A stretch of 12,735 nt of DNA from Flavobacterium sp. (GCA_015478765.1 JADMKR010000232.1:1-12735), one strand, 5' to 3'. Counted from the stretch's first letter, positions 1 to 7,260 are shown. Notes: generated from the letters alone by a model not told the origin. Program-made: numbers and translations.

Positions 1-1
1 T

Positions 2-271
2 TTTGAGATGGGAATGGTGAATGCTGTTGTCCCGCACGATCAACTGGAAGATACAGCCTATGAATGGGCTCAGGAAATTTTGGCAAAATCGCCTACATCG
101 ATCAAAATGCTCAAATTTGCCATGAACCTTACCGATGACGGGATGGTAGGACAACAAGTCTTTGCCGGCGAAGCGACCCGCCTTGCCTATATGACCGATG
201 AGGCAAAAGAAGGGCGGGATGCATTTTTGGAAAAAAGGAAACCTAATTTCGAAAAGAAGTGGTTGCCATAA
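2..271 (+). CDS. menB: 1,4-dihydroxy-2-naphthoyl-CoA synthase MenB, C-terminal part (5' end outside window)
   Basis: This is the last 89 codons of a crotonase-fold protein whose beginning lies left of the window; the frame is open from base 2. MenB closes the second ring of menaquinone by converting o-succinylbenzoyl-CoA to 1,4-dihydroxy-2-naphthoyl-CoA in the cytoplasm. The visible part carries the typical MenB tail: GMVNAVVP, a helix ending in KSPTSIKMLKFAMN, and the closing EAKEGRDAFLEKRKPNF. The whole protein is normally about 270-280 residues, so roughly two thirds is missing here. The gene is the first visible member of an operon with menA and menC downstream, which supports MenB over another enoyl-CoA hydratase. 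The identification is by family resemblance and context. Confidence 0.93.
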   Translation, partial: FEMGMVNAVVPHDQLEDTAYEWAQEILAKSPTSIKMLKFAMNLTDDGMVGQQVFAGEATRLAYMTDEAKEGRDAFLEKRKPNFEKKWLP

Positions 272-287
272 CATTATAAATCTTTAC

Positions 288-803
288 GTGGAAAATTTTA
301 CCAATACGACAATCGATACAACTACACTGCCGCGATTTGAAGAAGTACAGTTTACGAAACTGCATCCGGCTTACTGGCATGTTCTGCTTCTTAATCTCGC
401 AATTTTTTTTGTAATCGCATCGGTTGCTCTCTCACTGGCCCTGTTTTTCAACGACCATTGGCGGGAATATATGTTCGAAATCGGAACGGCATTTATTGTC
501 TTCTTCGGATTGCTCACGATTTTCACCCGATTATCATTCGTCAAAAAAGGCTATGCCTTCCGCACGCACGATGTTTTGTTCCAAAGTGGGGTAATCAGCA
601 CCACAACGGTGATTGTGCCTTATAACCGCGTTCAGCACGTGGCATTGCACGAAGGATTGATTCCCCGTTATTTTGATTTGGCAGAAATCCACATTTTCAC
701 GGCCGGAGGCAGCGGAAGCGATCTGGAAATACCCGGAATTCCGAAGGAGGAAGCCGAAAATATCAAACAACTGCTGATGGGGAAAATAAAAAAGGAACTG
801 TGA
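288..803 (+). CDS. YdbS-like membrane protein with a bacterial PH (bPH_2) domain
   Basis: A 171-residue membrane protein. Two hydrophobic segments (about residues 31-54 and 61-83) are followed by one bacterial pleckstrin-homology domain of the bPH_2/DUF304 type (about 88-165). The domain shows the family pattern VPYNRVQHVALHEGLIPRYFDLAEI, then FTAGG and IPGIPKEEAENI. The GTG at 288, 16 bases after the menB stop, is chosen as start. The same frame runs upstream to 198 but would overlap menB deeply, and no ATG lies before the membrane segments. The stop overlaps the start of the next gene, which encodes the three-domain YdbT-like partner, so the two are probably translationally coupled and work together. 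In Bacillus the pair is linked to resistance to bacteriocins and envelope stress; the molecular role is not settled, and a role here is unknown. Confidence 0.82.
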   Translation: MENFTNTTIDTTTLPRFEEVQFTKLHPAYWHVLLLNLAIFFVIASVALSLALFFNDHWREYMFEIGTAFIVFFGLLTIFTRLSFVKKGYAFRTHDVLFQSGVISTTTVIVPYNRVQHVALHEGLIPRYFDLAEIHIFTAGGSGSDLEIPGIPKEEAENIKQLLMGKIKKEL

Positions 804-2293
804 TGACCGATTTCAGCACGCCGCAAAGGCAGTCGCCCATTGGAGTACTGGTGATGTTCTTCGATACTGTTCGGCAATTTGCGAGAGCCTTCTGGCCGAT
901 TGCACTTCTATATGTTTTTCGCGAGAAATCGTACGATTTTTTAGTAATATCAGTCGGCGTTTTCGGCTTTATAGCAGTTGCGGGAATCGCCGCATATCTT
1001 AAATACCTGAACTTTACCTTTTATATCGATGCTGAAAATAATGAGTTTATCATCAGTGAAGGTATTTTCAACAAAAGCAAAACTGCGATTCAACTGGAAA
1101 AAATCCAGCAGGTAAACATCAACCAGTCGCTTATTCAGAGGATAATTTCAGTATACGAACTCGATGTTGACAGCGCCGGATCATCCAATAAAGAAGGTAT
1201 GATCAAGGCAGTCTCCCATGACCTTGCGCTTGCATTAAAGGCTAAATTGCTGGATAATGCCCATAGAGTGTCTTCGGGTGATAGTACCGATGCCAATCCA
1301 AGTACGGCGGAGACGGATTCACTTATCAATATTAGTCTGCTGAGCTTATTAAAGATCGGAATCACTTCCAATTACATCCGGAGCATCGGCCTGATACTGG
1401 CATTTTTTGTCACCGTGTATGAGAATGTTCGGCAGTTGGTCAACACCGAATCAATTGACGAAGCTCAGCTGGAACAATATCTTACCCAGGGTTTTATGGC
1501 AAGATCATTATTGATTTTTGTAGTGATGATGCTTTTGCTGTTGCTGGTGATCAATATTCTTCGCACCGTCGTGAAATTCTACGGCATGCACATGACCCGA
1601 CAAAGCGGCTCTTTATTATTGGCATACGGACTAATCAATAAAAAAAGTACCATTTTACGTCCGCAGCGCGCACAAATAGCATTTGTCACGCGGAACTTCT
1701 TTCAAAAACGACTCGATGTTTCTGAGATCAAGATCAGGCAGGCGGGCGGGGGCGAAGGGAAGCAGAAGAACTCTATAGTGGAAATTCCGGGGTGTGATGA
1801 AAAAGAGCGCGATGCCATTATGCGGCTTTTATATGATGTTGTTCCGCAAAAAGGAATCATGTTGCGGCCCAATATCCGTAAGCTGATTTTTTCAATATTC
1901 CTTTCAATTGTGTTACCTTTAGGTGTGTTTGCTTTGGTTGCCATAAATGAACCGCTACTTATGGAATATGTATGGATTGTGCCGATCTACATTGCACTTA
2001 TTGGTTTGATTGTATATTTTTCATATCGAAATTACCGTCTGTTTGTAAGCGAGGGATTTATCATAAAGCAAAGTGGGGCCTGGGATGTTACGAACCAAAT
2101 TATCGAACCTGCTAAAATTCAGGCAGTTTCGACATCGCAGTTGTTTTGGCACAAAGGATTGAATATAGGATCGCTCACCCTGCATACCGCCGGCGGAAAT
2201 CTAGACTTTCAACTCGGTGAGTTCGACAGGATGCGGCAATATGTGAATCATTGGTTACACGAAATAGAAACATCCGACCGAAACTGGATGTAA
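803..2293 (+). CDS. YdbT-like membrane protein with three bPH_2 domains
   Basis: A 496-residue membrane protein built from three repeats of two hydrophobic segments and a bacterial PH domain. Hydrophobic pairs lie near residues 30-68, 192-255 and 360-408; PH domains lie near 70-152, 260-345 and 410-488. Each domain shows parts of the bPH_2 signature: IQLEKIQQVNINQSLIQRI in the first, LRPQRAQIAFVTRNFFQKRL with IRQAGGG and VEIPG in the second, and IEPAKIQAVSTSQLFWHKGL with LHTAGG in the third. ATG 803 is chosen; a GTG directly before it at 800 is possible. The start overlaps the stop of the YdbS-like gene and menA follows after 23 bases, so it is an operon member. The first domain is followed by a polar, low-complexity stretch at about 155-173. 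Function unknown beyond the YdbS/YdbT family link. Confidence 0.85.
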   Translation: MTDFSTPQRQSPIGVLVMFFDTVRQFARAFWPIALLYVFREKSYDFLVISVGVFGFIAVAGIAAYLKYLNFTFYIDAENNEFIISEGIFNKSKTAIQLEKIQQVNINQSLIQRIISVYELDVDSAGSSNKEGMIKAVSHDLALALKAKLLDNAHRVSSGDSTDANPSTAETDSLINISLLSLLKIGITSNYIRSIGLILAFFVTVYENVRQLVNTESIDEAQLEQYLTQGFMARSLLIFVVMMLLLLLVINILRTVVKFYGMHMTRQSGSLLLAYGLINKKSTILRPQRAQIAFVTRNFFQKRLDVSEIKIRQAGGGEGKQKNSIVEIPGCDEKERDAIMRLLYDVVPQKGIMLRPNIRKLIFSIFLSIVLPLGVFALVAINEPLLMEYVWIVPIYIALIGLIVYFSYRNYRLFVSEGFIIKQSGAWDVTNQIIEPAKIQAVSTSQLFWHKGLNIGSLTLHTAGGNLDFQLGEFDRMRQYVNHWLHEIETSDRNWM

Positions 2294-2316
2294 ACACATT
2301 AAACAGAAAGCAAAAT

Positions 2317-3264
2317 ATGAGACATTGGATCGAAGCAGCGCGGGTACGTACATTACCATTATCAGTATCCGGAATCTTACTGGGTAGTTTTTATGCAATG
2401 TCACAGGCGATGTTCAACTGGAATATAGTTTTCTTCGCTCTGACAACCACGCTGGGGCTGCAAATACTTTCCAACTTTGCCAATGATTACGGCGACGGTA
2501 CCAAAGGAACCGACAATGGCGATCGCGTTGGCCCGGCACGCACCATCCAAAGCGGCCTGATCACACCCAAGGAGATGATGCGTGCAATGATCATCACATC
2601 GATCCTGACACTGATATCGGCTATATTGTTAATTTACTATTCGTTCAAAGAAGATTATTTGATATATTCATTAACGTTTCTGTTCCTTGGAATTATAGCC
2701 ATTGCTTCCGCTATTCGATACACAGTAGGAAATACAGCTTACGGCTACCGCGGATATGGTGACATTTTCGTATTCGTATTTTTCGGTCTAGTGAGTACAC
2801 TGGGGATATATTTTATGTTTTCTAAAGAGCTCGACTACACTTTGTTGCTTCCTGCTACCGCAATTGGATTTTTAAGTGTTGGCGTGCTGAATCTGAATAA
2901 TATGCGCGACGAAATTTCAGATCGCATGGTAGGAAAAAATACATTGGTAGTCAAAATTGGCGGTGCCAAAGCAAAGCTGTATCATTACTTTCTGATAGTT
3001 GCCGCTATGATTTTGGTAGTGGTCTTCGCTGTACTCAAAAACTTCCAGTTTGATCAATATCTATTTCTTTTAGCTTTTATCCCGCTCAGTACGCACCTGT
3101 ATAGAGTATCGCGCAATGCCGATGCGAGACTACTGGATCCGGAACTTCGCCGACTCGCTATCAGCACATTTATTCTGTCAGTACTGCTTTCACTGTGCCT
3201 GATTTTCTTTTTTTCTGATATTTTCGTCCAGATTTATAAGGTCATAACCAACAACATCCTATAA
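2317..3264 (+). CDS. menA: 1,4-dihydroxy-2-naphthoate polyprenyltransferase MenA
   Basis: A 315-residue integral membrane prenyltransferase of the UbiA family. MenA attaches the polyprenyl chain to 1,4-dihydroxy-2-naphthoate, giving demethylmenaquinone. Both aspartate-rich motifs that bind Mg and prenyl diphosphate are present: NDYGDGTKGTDN at residues 56-67 and NNMRDEISDRMVGKNT at about 194-209. Eight or so hydrophobic segments surround them. The N-terminus WIEAARVRTLPLSVSGILLG is typical of MenA. ATG 2317 is chosen because this family begins just before that segment and a purine-rich AAACAGAAAG precedes it; the open frame extends back to 2251, overlapping the previous gene. It lies 23 bases after the YdbT-like gene and 2 bases before the next gene. 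The neighbours menB and menC fix the quinone assignment. Confidence 0.95.
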   Translation: MRHWIEAARVRTLPLSVSGILLGSFYAMSQAMFNWNIVFFALTTTLGLQILSNFANDYGDGTKGTDNGDRVGPARTIQSGLITPKEMMRAMIITSILTLISAILLIYYSFKEDYLIYSLTFLFLGIIAIASAIRYTVGNTAYGYRGYGDIFVFVFFGLVSTLGIYFMFSKELDYTLLLPATAIGFLSVGVLNLNNMRDEISDRMVGKNTLVVKIGGAKAKLYHYFLIVAAMILVVVFAVLKNFQFDQYLFLLAFIPLSTHLYRVSRNADARLLDPELRRLAISTFILSVLLSLCLIFFFSDIFVQIYKVITNNIL

Positions 3265-3266
3265 CT

Positions 3267-3944
3267 ATGAAAATAACTTTTTACGGACATGCATCGCTTG
3301 GAATTGATATTAATGGTATAAAACTATTGGTGGATCCTTACATTTCAGCCAATCCAAAAGCCAGCCACATCAATGTAGGTGATTTGGCAGCAGATTATAT
3401 CCTGATAACCCATGCGCATGGCGACCATACGTTGGACGTGGAGGCAATTGCTGGCCGCACCGGCGCCGTGATTATATCAAATGCTGAAATCGCAGCTTAC
3501 TATGAGCAAAAGGGTTTTAAATGCCATCCCATGAACCATGGCGGTAGCTGGGAATTTAATTTTGGCTGGGTGAAGTATGTGACCGCTATTCACTCAAGTT
3601 CTTTTGCGGATGGTACTTATGGTGGAAATCCGGGCGGCTTCGTCATTGAAGGCGAACACAAAAACATCTATATTGCCGGCGATACCGCGCTTACATATGA
3701 TATGAAGTTGATTCCGATGCGCACCAAACTTGACCTTGCCGTATTTCCCATTGGTAGTAACTTTACCATGGATGTGGACGACGCAATAATAGCATCCGAT
3801 TTTGTCAAATGCGATAAAATACTCGGCTACCATTTCGATACGTTCGGTTATATTGAAATCAACCATAATGAAGCCATCAAAAAATTCTTCGATGTAGGAA
3901 AAGATCTGATGCTGCTTGGCATTGGTGAATCACTCGATTTATAG
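3267..3944 (+). CDS. UPF0173 family metal-dependent hydrolase (metallo-beta-lactamase fold)
   Basis: A 225-residue soluble protein of the metallo-beta-lactamase fold, UPF0173 type (YtkL-like). Metal ligands are visible: THAHGDH (H49, H51, D53, H54), H109 in the segment TAIHSS, D139 in AGDT, and H189 in GYHFDTF. The N-terminus MKITFYGHASLGIDINGIKLLVDPY is the standard opening of the family, and 225-230 residues is the normal length. The physiological substrate of UPF0173 proteins is not established. The gene starts 2 bases after the menA stop, with menC next, so it is co-expressed with menaquinone genes. A thioesterase role on DHNA-CoA would fit the position and fold but is only an inference. 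Confidence 0.9.
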   Translation: MKITFYGHASLGIDINGIKLLVDPYISANPKASHINVGDLAADYILITHAHGDHTLDVEAIAGRTGAVIISNAEIAAYYEQKGFKCHPMNHGGSWEFNFGWVKYVTAIHSSSFADGTYGGNPGGFVIEGEHKNIYIAGDTALTYDMKLIPMRTKLDLAVFPIGSNFTMDVDDAIIASDFVKCDKILGYHFDTFGYIEINHNEAIKKFFDVGKDLMLLGIGESLDL

Positions 3945-4008
3945 CCCGCACTTCGATCGACTGCATCGACTGCCACAATGCTACAGAATCACAACAGATA
4001 AATATCTT

Positions 4009-5052
4009 TTGAAAGCTACATACGCACAGTATATACTCGACTTTAAACAGCCCGCCGGTACTTCACGCGGCGTACTTCGCCAGAAAGAAACCTGGTTCCT
4101 GGTCATAAAAGACGGTGAAAGGACAGGAATAGGCGAGTGCGGTCTTTTGCGCGGACTAAGTTTTGACGACCGTCCCGATTATGAGGAGAAGCTACGATGG
4201 GTTTGTGATAACATTTCGCTGGGTGAACATGCGCTTTGGGAGCAGCTTCGCGAATTTCCTTCGATTCAGATGGGAGTCGAATGCGCATTCCGATCATTGA
4301 AAAATGCCAATCCTTATATTCTATTTCCTTCCGAATTTACCCGAGGCAACGACCAGATTTCAATAAACGGATTGATATGGATGGGCGATGCCGTGTCGAT
4401 GAAAAAGCAGATTGTGGCGAAAATAGCCGCCGGATTCAAATGCCTTAAACTTAAAATTGGCGCCATAGATTTTGATGAGGAGTTGGCTATTTTAAAAGAA
4501 ATACGACAAAATTTCTCGTCGGAAGAAATTGAATTACGAGTCGACGCCAACGGAGGATTCTCGTCGACAGATGCTTTATATAAAATCAATAAACTATCTG
4601 AATTAGAATTACATAGCATAGAGCAACCTATTCTTAAAAATCAGCATGACATCATGGCAGAGCTGTGCAGATCTTCGAATTTAGACATTGCGCTTGACGA
4701 AGAATTGATAGGAATCGTAAGTCGGTCCGACAAACAAAATTTGTTGCGTGAAATCCTCCCTCAATACATAATTTTAAAGCCGAGTTTTGTAGGTGGTTTT
4801 CGTGGCGCCCAAGAATGGATTGAGATCGCCAACCAACTTAATATCGGATGGTGGATAACATCGGCACTTGAGAGTAACATCGGACTAAATGCAATCGCGC
4901 AGTGGACTTACACTTTACAGACCACCATACCACAGGGATTGGGAACCGGAGCTCTTTATACCAACAACATTGCATCGCCGCTGACGGTCAGCAACGGACA
5001 TCTTAAGTATGACGCGTCTCAAGAATGGGATCTTGATTTAAACCGATTTTAG
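4009..5052 (+). CDS. menC: o-succinylbenzoate synthase MenC
   Basis: A 347-residue enolase-superfamily enzyme that dehydrates SHCHC to o-succinylbenzoate in menaquinone synthesis. The catalytic set is complete: KLK lysines 147 and 149, metal ligands D179 (RVDANGG), E205 (SIEQP) and D230 (DEE), and the second catalytic lysine K257 (ILKPS). The start is uncertain. No ATG fits; TTG 4009 gives MKATYAQYILDFKQPAG, which matches how this family begins in Bacteroidota. The frame is open back to a TTG at 3916 inside the previous gene, but that extension (residues such as SPHFDRLHRLPQ) does not look like MenC. With TTG 4009 there is a 64-base gap to the UPF0173 gene and no strong ribosome binding site. 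The 3' end overlaps the convergent SnoaL-like gene by 15 bases. menE does not follow, so it must lie elsewhere. Confidence 0.92.
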   Translation: MKATYAQYILDFKQPAGTSRGVLRQKETWFLVIKDGERTGIGECGLLRGLSFDDRPDYEEKLRWVCDNISLGEHALWEQLREFPSIQMGVECAFRSLKNANPYILFPSEFTRGNDQISINGLIWMGDAVSMKKQIVAKIAAGFKCLKLKIGAIDFDEELAILKEIRQNFSSEEIELRVDANGGFSSTDALYKINKLSELELHSIEQPILKNQHDIMAELCRSSNLDIALDEELIGIVSRSDKQNLLREILPQYIILKPSFVGGFRGAQEWIEIANQLNIGWWITSALESNIGLNAIAQWTYTLQTTIPQGLGTGALYTNNIASPLTVSNGHLKYDASQEWDLDLNRF

Positions 5053-5517
5053 CGTTTGCTGGTATTTGCGAAGCGACGATATTGCGTGGCGTTGAATCTT
5101 CTTCTTCATGATTGGGCTCCAACCGAAGATTTTGCCTGAAAAACCAAGTGCCTGCCGACTCCATTTCCATATGTCGAATTCATCGGTATGACGTATGATC
5201 AATCCGTCCTTGAATTCAAAACGCGATGAAACCATGTTGTGGACTTTTCGCTTGGTCTTCGAAAATTCATAAGTTGCTGTCCAAAGTGCCGATCCTATGC
5301 TTTCGTCTGCTCTGATGTTCGAGTATTCAACGACTAAATTTCCACCACTGCGTTCGATGAGCATGCTCCACATGTCTGATACATCTGTTCCGGTCAGGGT
5401 GCCGAAGGCTGGATCTGTAAATGTGATGTCGGGATGATAGCAACTAATCATGATTTTTGCGTTGTGGGCCGCAAATCCGGCATAGAATTCCTCAATAAGC
5501 TGCTCGTGTGGGTTCAT
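5038..5517 (-). CDS. SnoaL/NTF2-like protein of unknown function
   Basis: A 159-residue protein with the cone-shaped NTF2/SnoaL-like fold over about residues 5-125. It opens with LIEEFYAGFAAHNAKIMISCYHPDITFTDPAFGTLTG, the typical first helix pair with a YHPD/FTDP pocket strand, and continues with strands around EYSNIRADESIGSALWTATYEF and VSSRFEFKDGLIIRHTDEFDIWKW. The last 35 residues are basic (KKKIQRHAISSLRKYQQTLKSV) and extend past the domain. Members of this family range from small enzymes such as isomerases and hydrolases to binding proteins, so the role cannot be read from sequence. It is convergent with menC (15-base overlap) and lies 42 bases after the methyltransferase-like gene on the same strand. 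A TAnnTTTG box in that gap suggests that it also has its own promoter. Confidence 0.8.
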   Translation of the reverse strand: MNPHEQLIEEFYAGFAAHNAKIMISCYHPDITFTDPAFGTLTGTDVSDMWSMLIERSGGNLVVEYSNIRADESIGSALWTATYEFSKTKRKVHNMVSSRFEFKDGLIIRHTDEFDIWKWSRQALGFSGKIFGWSPIMKKKIQRHAISSLRKYQQTLKSV

Positions 5518-5534
5518 GTGAAGTAGGTTAATTC

Positions 5535-5542
5535 CAAAAATA
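5535..5542 (-). promoter_or_regulatory. Possible -7 promoter box for the SnoaL-like gene
   Basis: On the - strand the bases read TATTTTTG, a full match to the Bacteroidota -7 element TAnnTTTG, 17 bases before the ATG at 5517. No good TTTG -33 element is seen at the expected 19-21 bases upstream, so this is a weak call. The nearly identical box and spacing in front of the next - strand gene (6245-6252) adds some support. Confidence 0.35.
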
Positions 5543-5559
5543 CAAATTTACCTCATAAT

Positions 5560-6228
5560 CTACGCATCTTTTTTAGTCATAACAATCAGTTCATTGTGCT
5601 TTTCAAGCCGGGGAATGGTGCGCACTTGTAATCGGCTGCGGTCGATGTCGGCTATGTACTGTTGGTTCCGCTTTTCATCGGCCGCCGAAAGTATCATTGT
5701 ATTGAAAAGTATATGGCCGCCCGGCACCAGGATTTGGGAAATATGATTGACGAAAAAACTCTCGAAAAGAAAGTTAGGCATACTGATATCACTGAAGATG
5801 TCGATTACAACCAGATCGTATTTGCCTTTGGTTTTTAAAACGAATTCAAATGCGTCATCGATAACGATTTCAACACCCGGAATAGTCGACAGACCAAAAT
5901 ATTCGTTAGCCACCGCAATCACTTCGGCATCGATATCAACACCTGTGATCTTTCCTTTGTATGCGATCTCATGTGTTAACGTCCGAATTACGCTTCCCCC
6001 GGCAACGCCTAAAATGAGAATGTGATTCATCTTTCGCAGGTTGTCAAAACCGATGTGATTTAAACCGATTCGCAAAATGCGCTGCAAACTTCCGAAAGAA
6101 TAATTGGTATTTTTGGAATCCAGCACCAATTTTCCATTGTTCCAAGTGACTTCCAGTGATTTACTTATAACCGATTCGCGTTTATGGATATTTACAGGAA
6201 TGAAGAAGCTTAGCAGGCGTTTTAACAT
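5560..6228 (-). CDS. Spermidine-synthase-like Rossmann protein (class I methyltransferase fold)
   Basis: A 222-residue protein with the spermidine synthase/class I methyltransferase Rossmann fold. Visible motifs are the nucleotide loop ILGVAGGSV (residues 72-80), the acidic end of strand 2 in GVDID (96-100), DDAFEFV (124-130) and YDLVVIDIFSD (137-147). The stretch NGKLVLDSKNTNYSFGSLQRILRIGL (31-56) resembles the shortened N-terminal gate domain of aminopropyltransferases. The classical GGGDGG loop and the DSSDP substrate motif of true spermidine synthases are not conserved, so the automatic label spermidine synthase would be unsafe; a methyltransferase or another aminopropyltransferase-like activity is equally possible. 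It is divergent from the acyltransferase gene across 57 bases and is followed by the SnoaL-like gene. The substrate is unknown. Confidence 0.8.
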   Translation of the reverse strand: MLKRLLSFFIPVNIHKRESVISKSLEVTWNNGKLVLDSKNTNYSFGSLQRILRIGLNHIGFDNLRKMNHILILGVAGGSVIRTLTHEIAYKGKITGVDIDAEVIAVANEYFGLSTIPGVEIVIDDAFEFVLKTKGKYDLVVIDIFSDISMPNFLFESFFVNHISQILVPGGHILFNTMILSAADEKRNQQYIADIDRSRLQVRTIPRLEKHNELIVMTKKDA

Positions 6229-6238
6229 TGAGGCAAGT

Positions 6239-6278
6239 TTTGGCCAAAAATAATAATAAATGTTATTTTTACCCCAAA
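6239..6278. promoter_or_regulatory. Compact divergent promoter pair between the Rossmann-protein and acyltransferase genes
   Basis: The 57-base gap holds matches to Bacteroidota promoters on both strands. On the - strand: TTTG (complement of 6275-6278), 22 bases, then TATTTTTG (complement of 6245-6252), 16 bases before the ATG at 6228. On the + strand: TTTG at 6239-6242, 21 bases, then TATTTTTA at 6264-6271, one base off TAnnTTTG, 14 bases before the ATG at 6286. The two promoters overlap almost entirely, so both may not be occupied at once. A 12-base palindrome TTTTGGCCAAAA (6238-6249) covers part of it. Confidence 0.45.
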
Positions 6279-6285
6279 TGCAGAC

Positions 6286-6849
6286 ATGAAGAAAAGGTTA
6301 TACGGATGGATTTTTTTTAGGGTGCTAGGCTGGCGTATGGATGGCCGTTTTGATCCTGCGATACGCAAGTGCGTTTTTATAATCGTACCGCATACAAGCT
6401 GGTTCGATTTCATCATAGGTCTGTTTGTACGCGGAACCTTGAATATTGATATTGCATTTGTAGCCAAAAAAGAACTCTTTAGATTCCCTTTTGGCCAATA
6501 TTTCACCTGGATGGGCGGCACGCCAATAGATAGAAGCGGCGGTCTCAATAAAGTTGACGCAATAGCATCGGTATTTGAAAGTAAGGATGTTTTTCGTCTG
6601 GCTATCGCACCGGAAGGCACCCGAAAACATGTCAGCCGTCTAAAAACGGGCTTTTATTATATAGCAGTAAAGGCGAAAGTGCCGATTATTGCCGTCGCAT
6701 TCGATTATAAAACCAAAACGGTGAAGATTGCACCGCCCTATTATCCCTCGTCTAATATCAAAGCCGATTTGCCTGAAATCCAAAGTTTCTTTAAAGGCGT
6801 CAGCGGTAAGGTGGGCAAATATAGTTTTACGCCGCCGGCCGAAATTTAA
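6286..6849 (+). CDS. Lysophospholipid acyltransferase (PlsC family, 1-acylglycerol-3-phosphate acyltransferase-like)
   Basis: A 187-residue acyltransferase of the PlsC/LPLAT superfamily, which transfers an acyl chain to a lysophospholipid such as 1-acyl-sn-glycerol-3-phosphate at the inner membrane. Block I is PHTSWFD (catalytic H36 and D41, the H-x4-D motif), block II GGTPIDRSGG (77-86), block III APEGTRK (108-114, with E110-R113), and a block IV-like VPIIAVAFDY (132-141). It is shorter than E. coli PlsC (about 245 residues) and lacks a long N-terminal membrane segment; the opening KKRLYGWIFFRVLGWRM is a possible amphipathic membrane anchor. Short forms of this type are common in Bacteroidota and may act on other lipids. 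The ATG at 6286 follows a divergent promoter region. The stop overlaps the convergent XRE gene stop. Confidence 0.9.
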   Translation: MKKRLYGWIFFRVLGWRMDGRFDPAIRKCVFIIVPHTSWFDFIIGLFVRGTLNIDIAFVAKKELFRFPFGQYFTWMGGTPIDRSGGLNKVDAIASVFESKDVFRLAIAPEGTRKHVSRLKTGFYYIAVKAKVPIIAVAFDYKTKTVKIAPPYYPSSNIKADLPEIQSFFKGVSGKVGKYSFTPPAEI

Positions 6850-7235
6850 TCCCTCGGACTGTAATCTGAAAATGTGCCGTCGGTATAAAAAACCACGATT
6901 TTGGCTACATTCCTGGCTGAATCCAATTTTACTTCAGACTTATTCTTGTTATCGGCCTTGGATATGGGAGCAGTTGACTCAGACAATGGGGGAGTACTTT
7001 CTACCTGGGCTGATTCCTGTTTGGGAAAACTCCCTTTGCCATGCAATAACCAGTTAACATCTATTTCATCAAATGTGTTGGTGATCTTGATAATAAAATC
7101 GAGACTCGGTTTATTTCTACCCGACAGGATATGCGAAAGTCCGGAACGCTGTACCCCTAATTTATCGGCAAATGAAGCCGCACTTAAATTGTAGAATTTT
7201 AAAATTTGAGATATTCTGGCAGTGATTTTTTCCAC
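6846..7235 (-). CDS. XRE-family helix-turn-helix transcriptional regulator
   Basis: A 129-residue DNA-binding regulator. Residues about 5-58 form a Cro/C1-type helix-turn-helix: ISQILKFYNLSAASFADKLGVQRSGLSHILSGRNKPSLDFI, with the recognition helix near 28-39, followed by the NWLLHGKGSF segment common in Bacteroidota members. Residues 72-108 are a polar Ser/Pro/Glu/Lys-rich linker, and the C-terminus AKIVVFYTDGTFSDYSPRD is a short conserved tail of unknown role. The start is GTG at 7235: no Met codon is available in frame and an in-frame stop lies 18 bases further upstream. Its stop overlaps the acyltransferase stop (convergent genes). The upstream region carries repeated TTACAnnTGTAA palindromes, the nearest covering its likely -7 box, which suggests autorepression and control of the divergent peptidase gene. 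Confidence 0.88.
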   Translation of the reverse strand: MEKITARISQILKFYNLSAASFADKLGVQRSGLSHILSGRNKPSLDFIIKITNTFDEIDVNWLLHGKGSFPKQESAQVESTPPLSESTAPISKADNKNKSEVKLDSARNVAKIVVFYTDGTFSDYSPRD

Positions 7236-7260
7236 GATGTTGGCATAAACAAATTAACGG

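Noticed and set aside
198..287. Longer YdbS-like protein starting at ATG 198 inside menB
   Set aside because: It would overlap menB by 74 bases with residues unrelated to the family; GTG 288 after the menB stop is more plausible.
5747..6025. A 92-codon + strand frame inside the Rossmann-protein gene
   Set aside because: Serine/isoleucine-rich shadow translation of the opposite strand; the - strand protein has clear motifs.
6222..6630. Two long - strand open frames opposite the acyltransferase gene
   Set aside because: They mirror a gene with complete catalytic motifs on the + strand and show no family resemblance of their own.
6901..7194. A + strand frame of 97 codons opposite the XRE gene
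   Set aside because: The - strand frame encodes a recognisable helix-turn-helix; the + strand product has no features and no start context.
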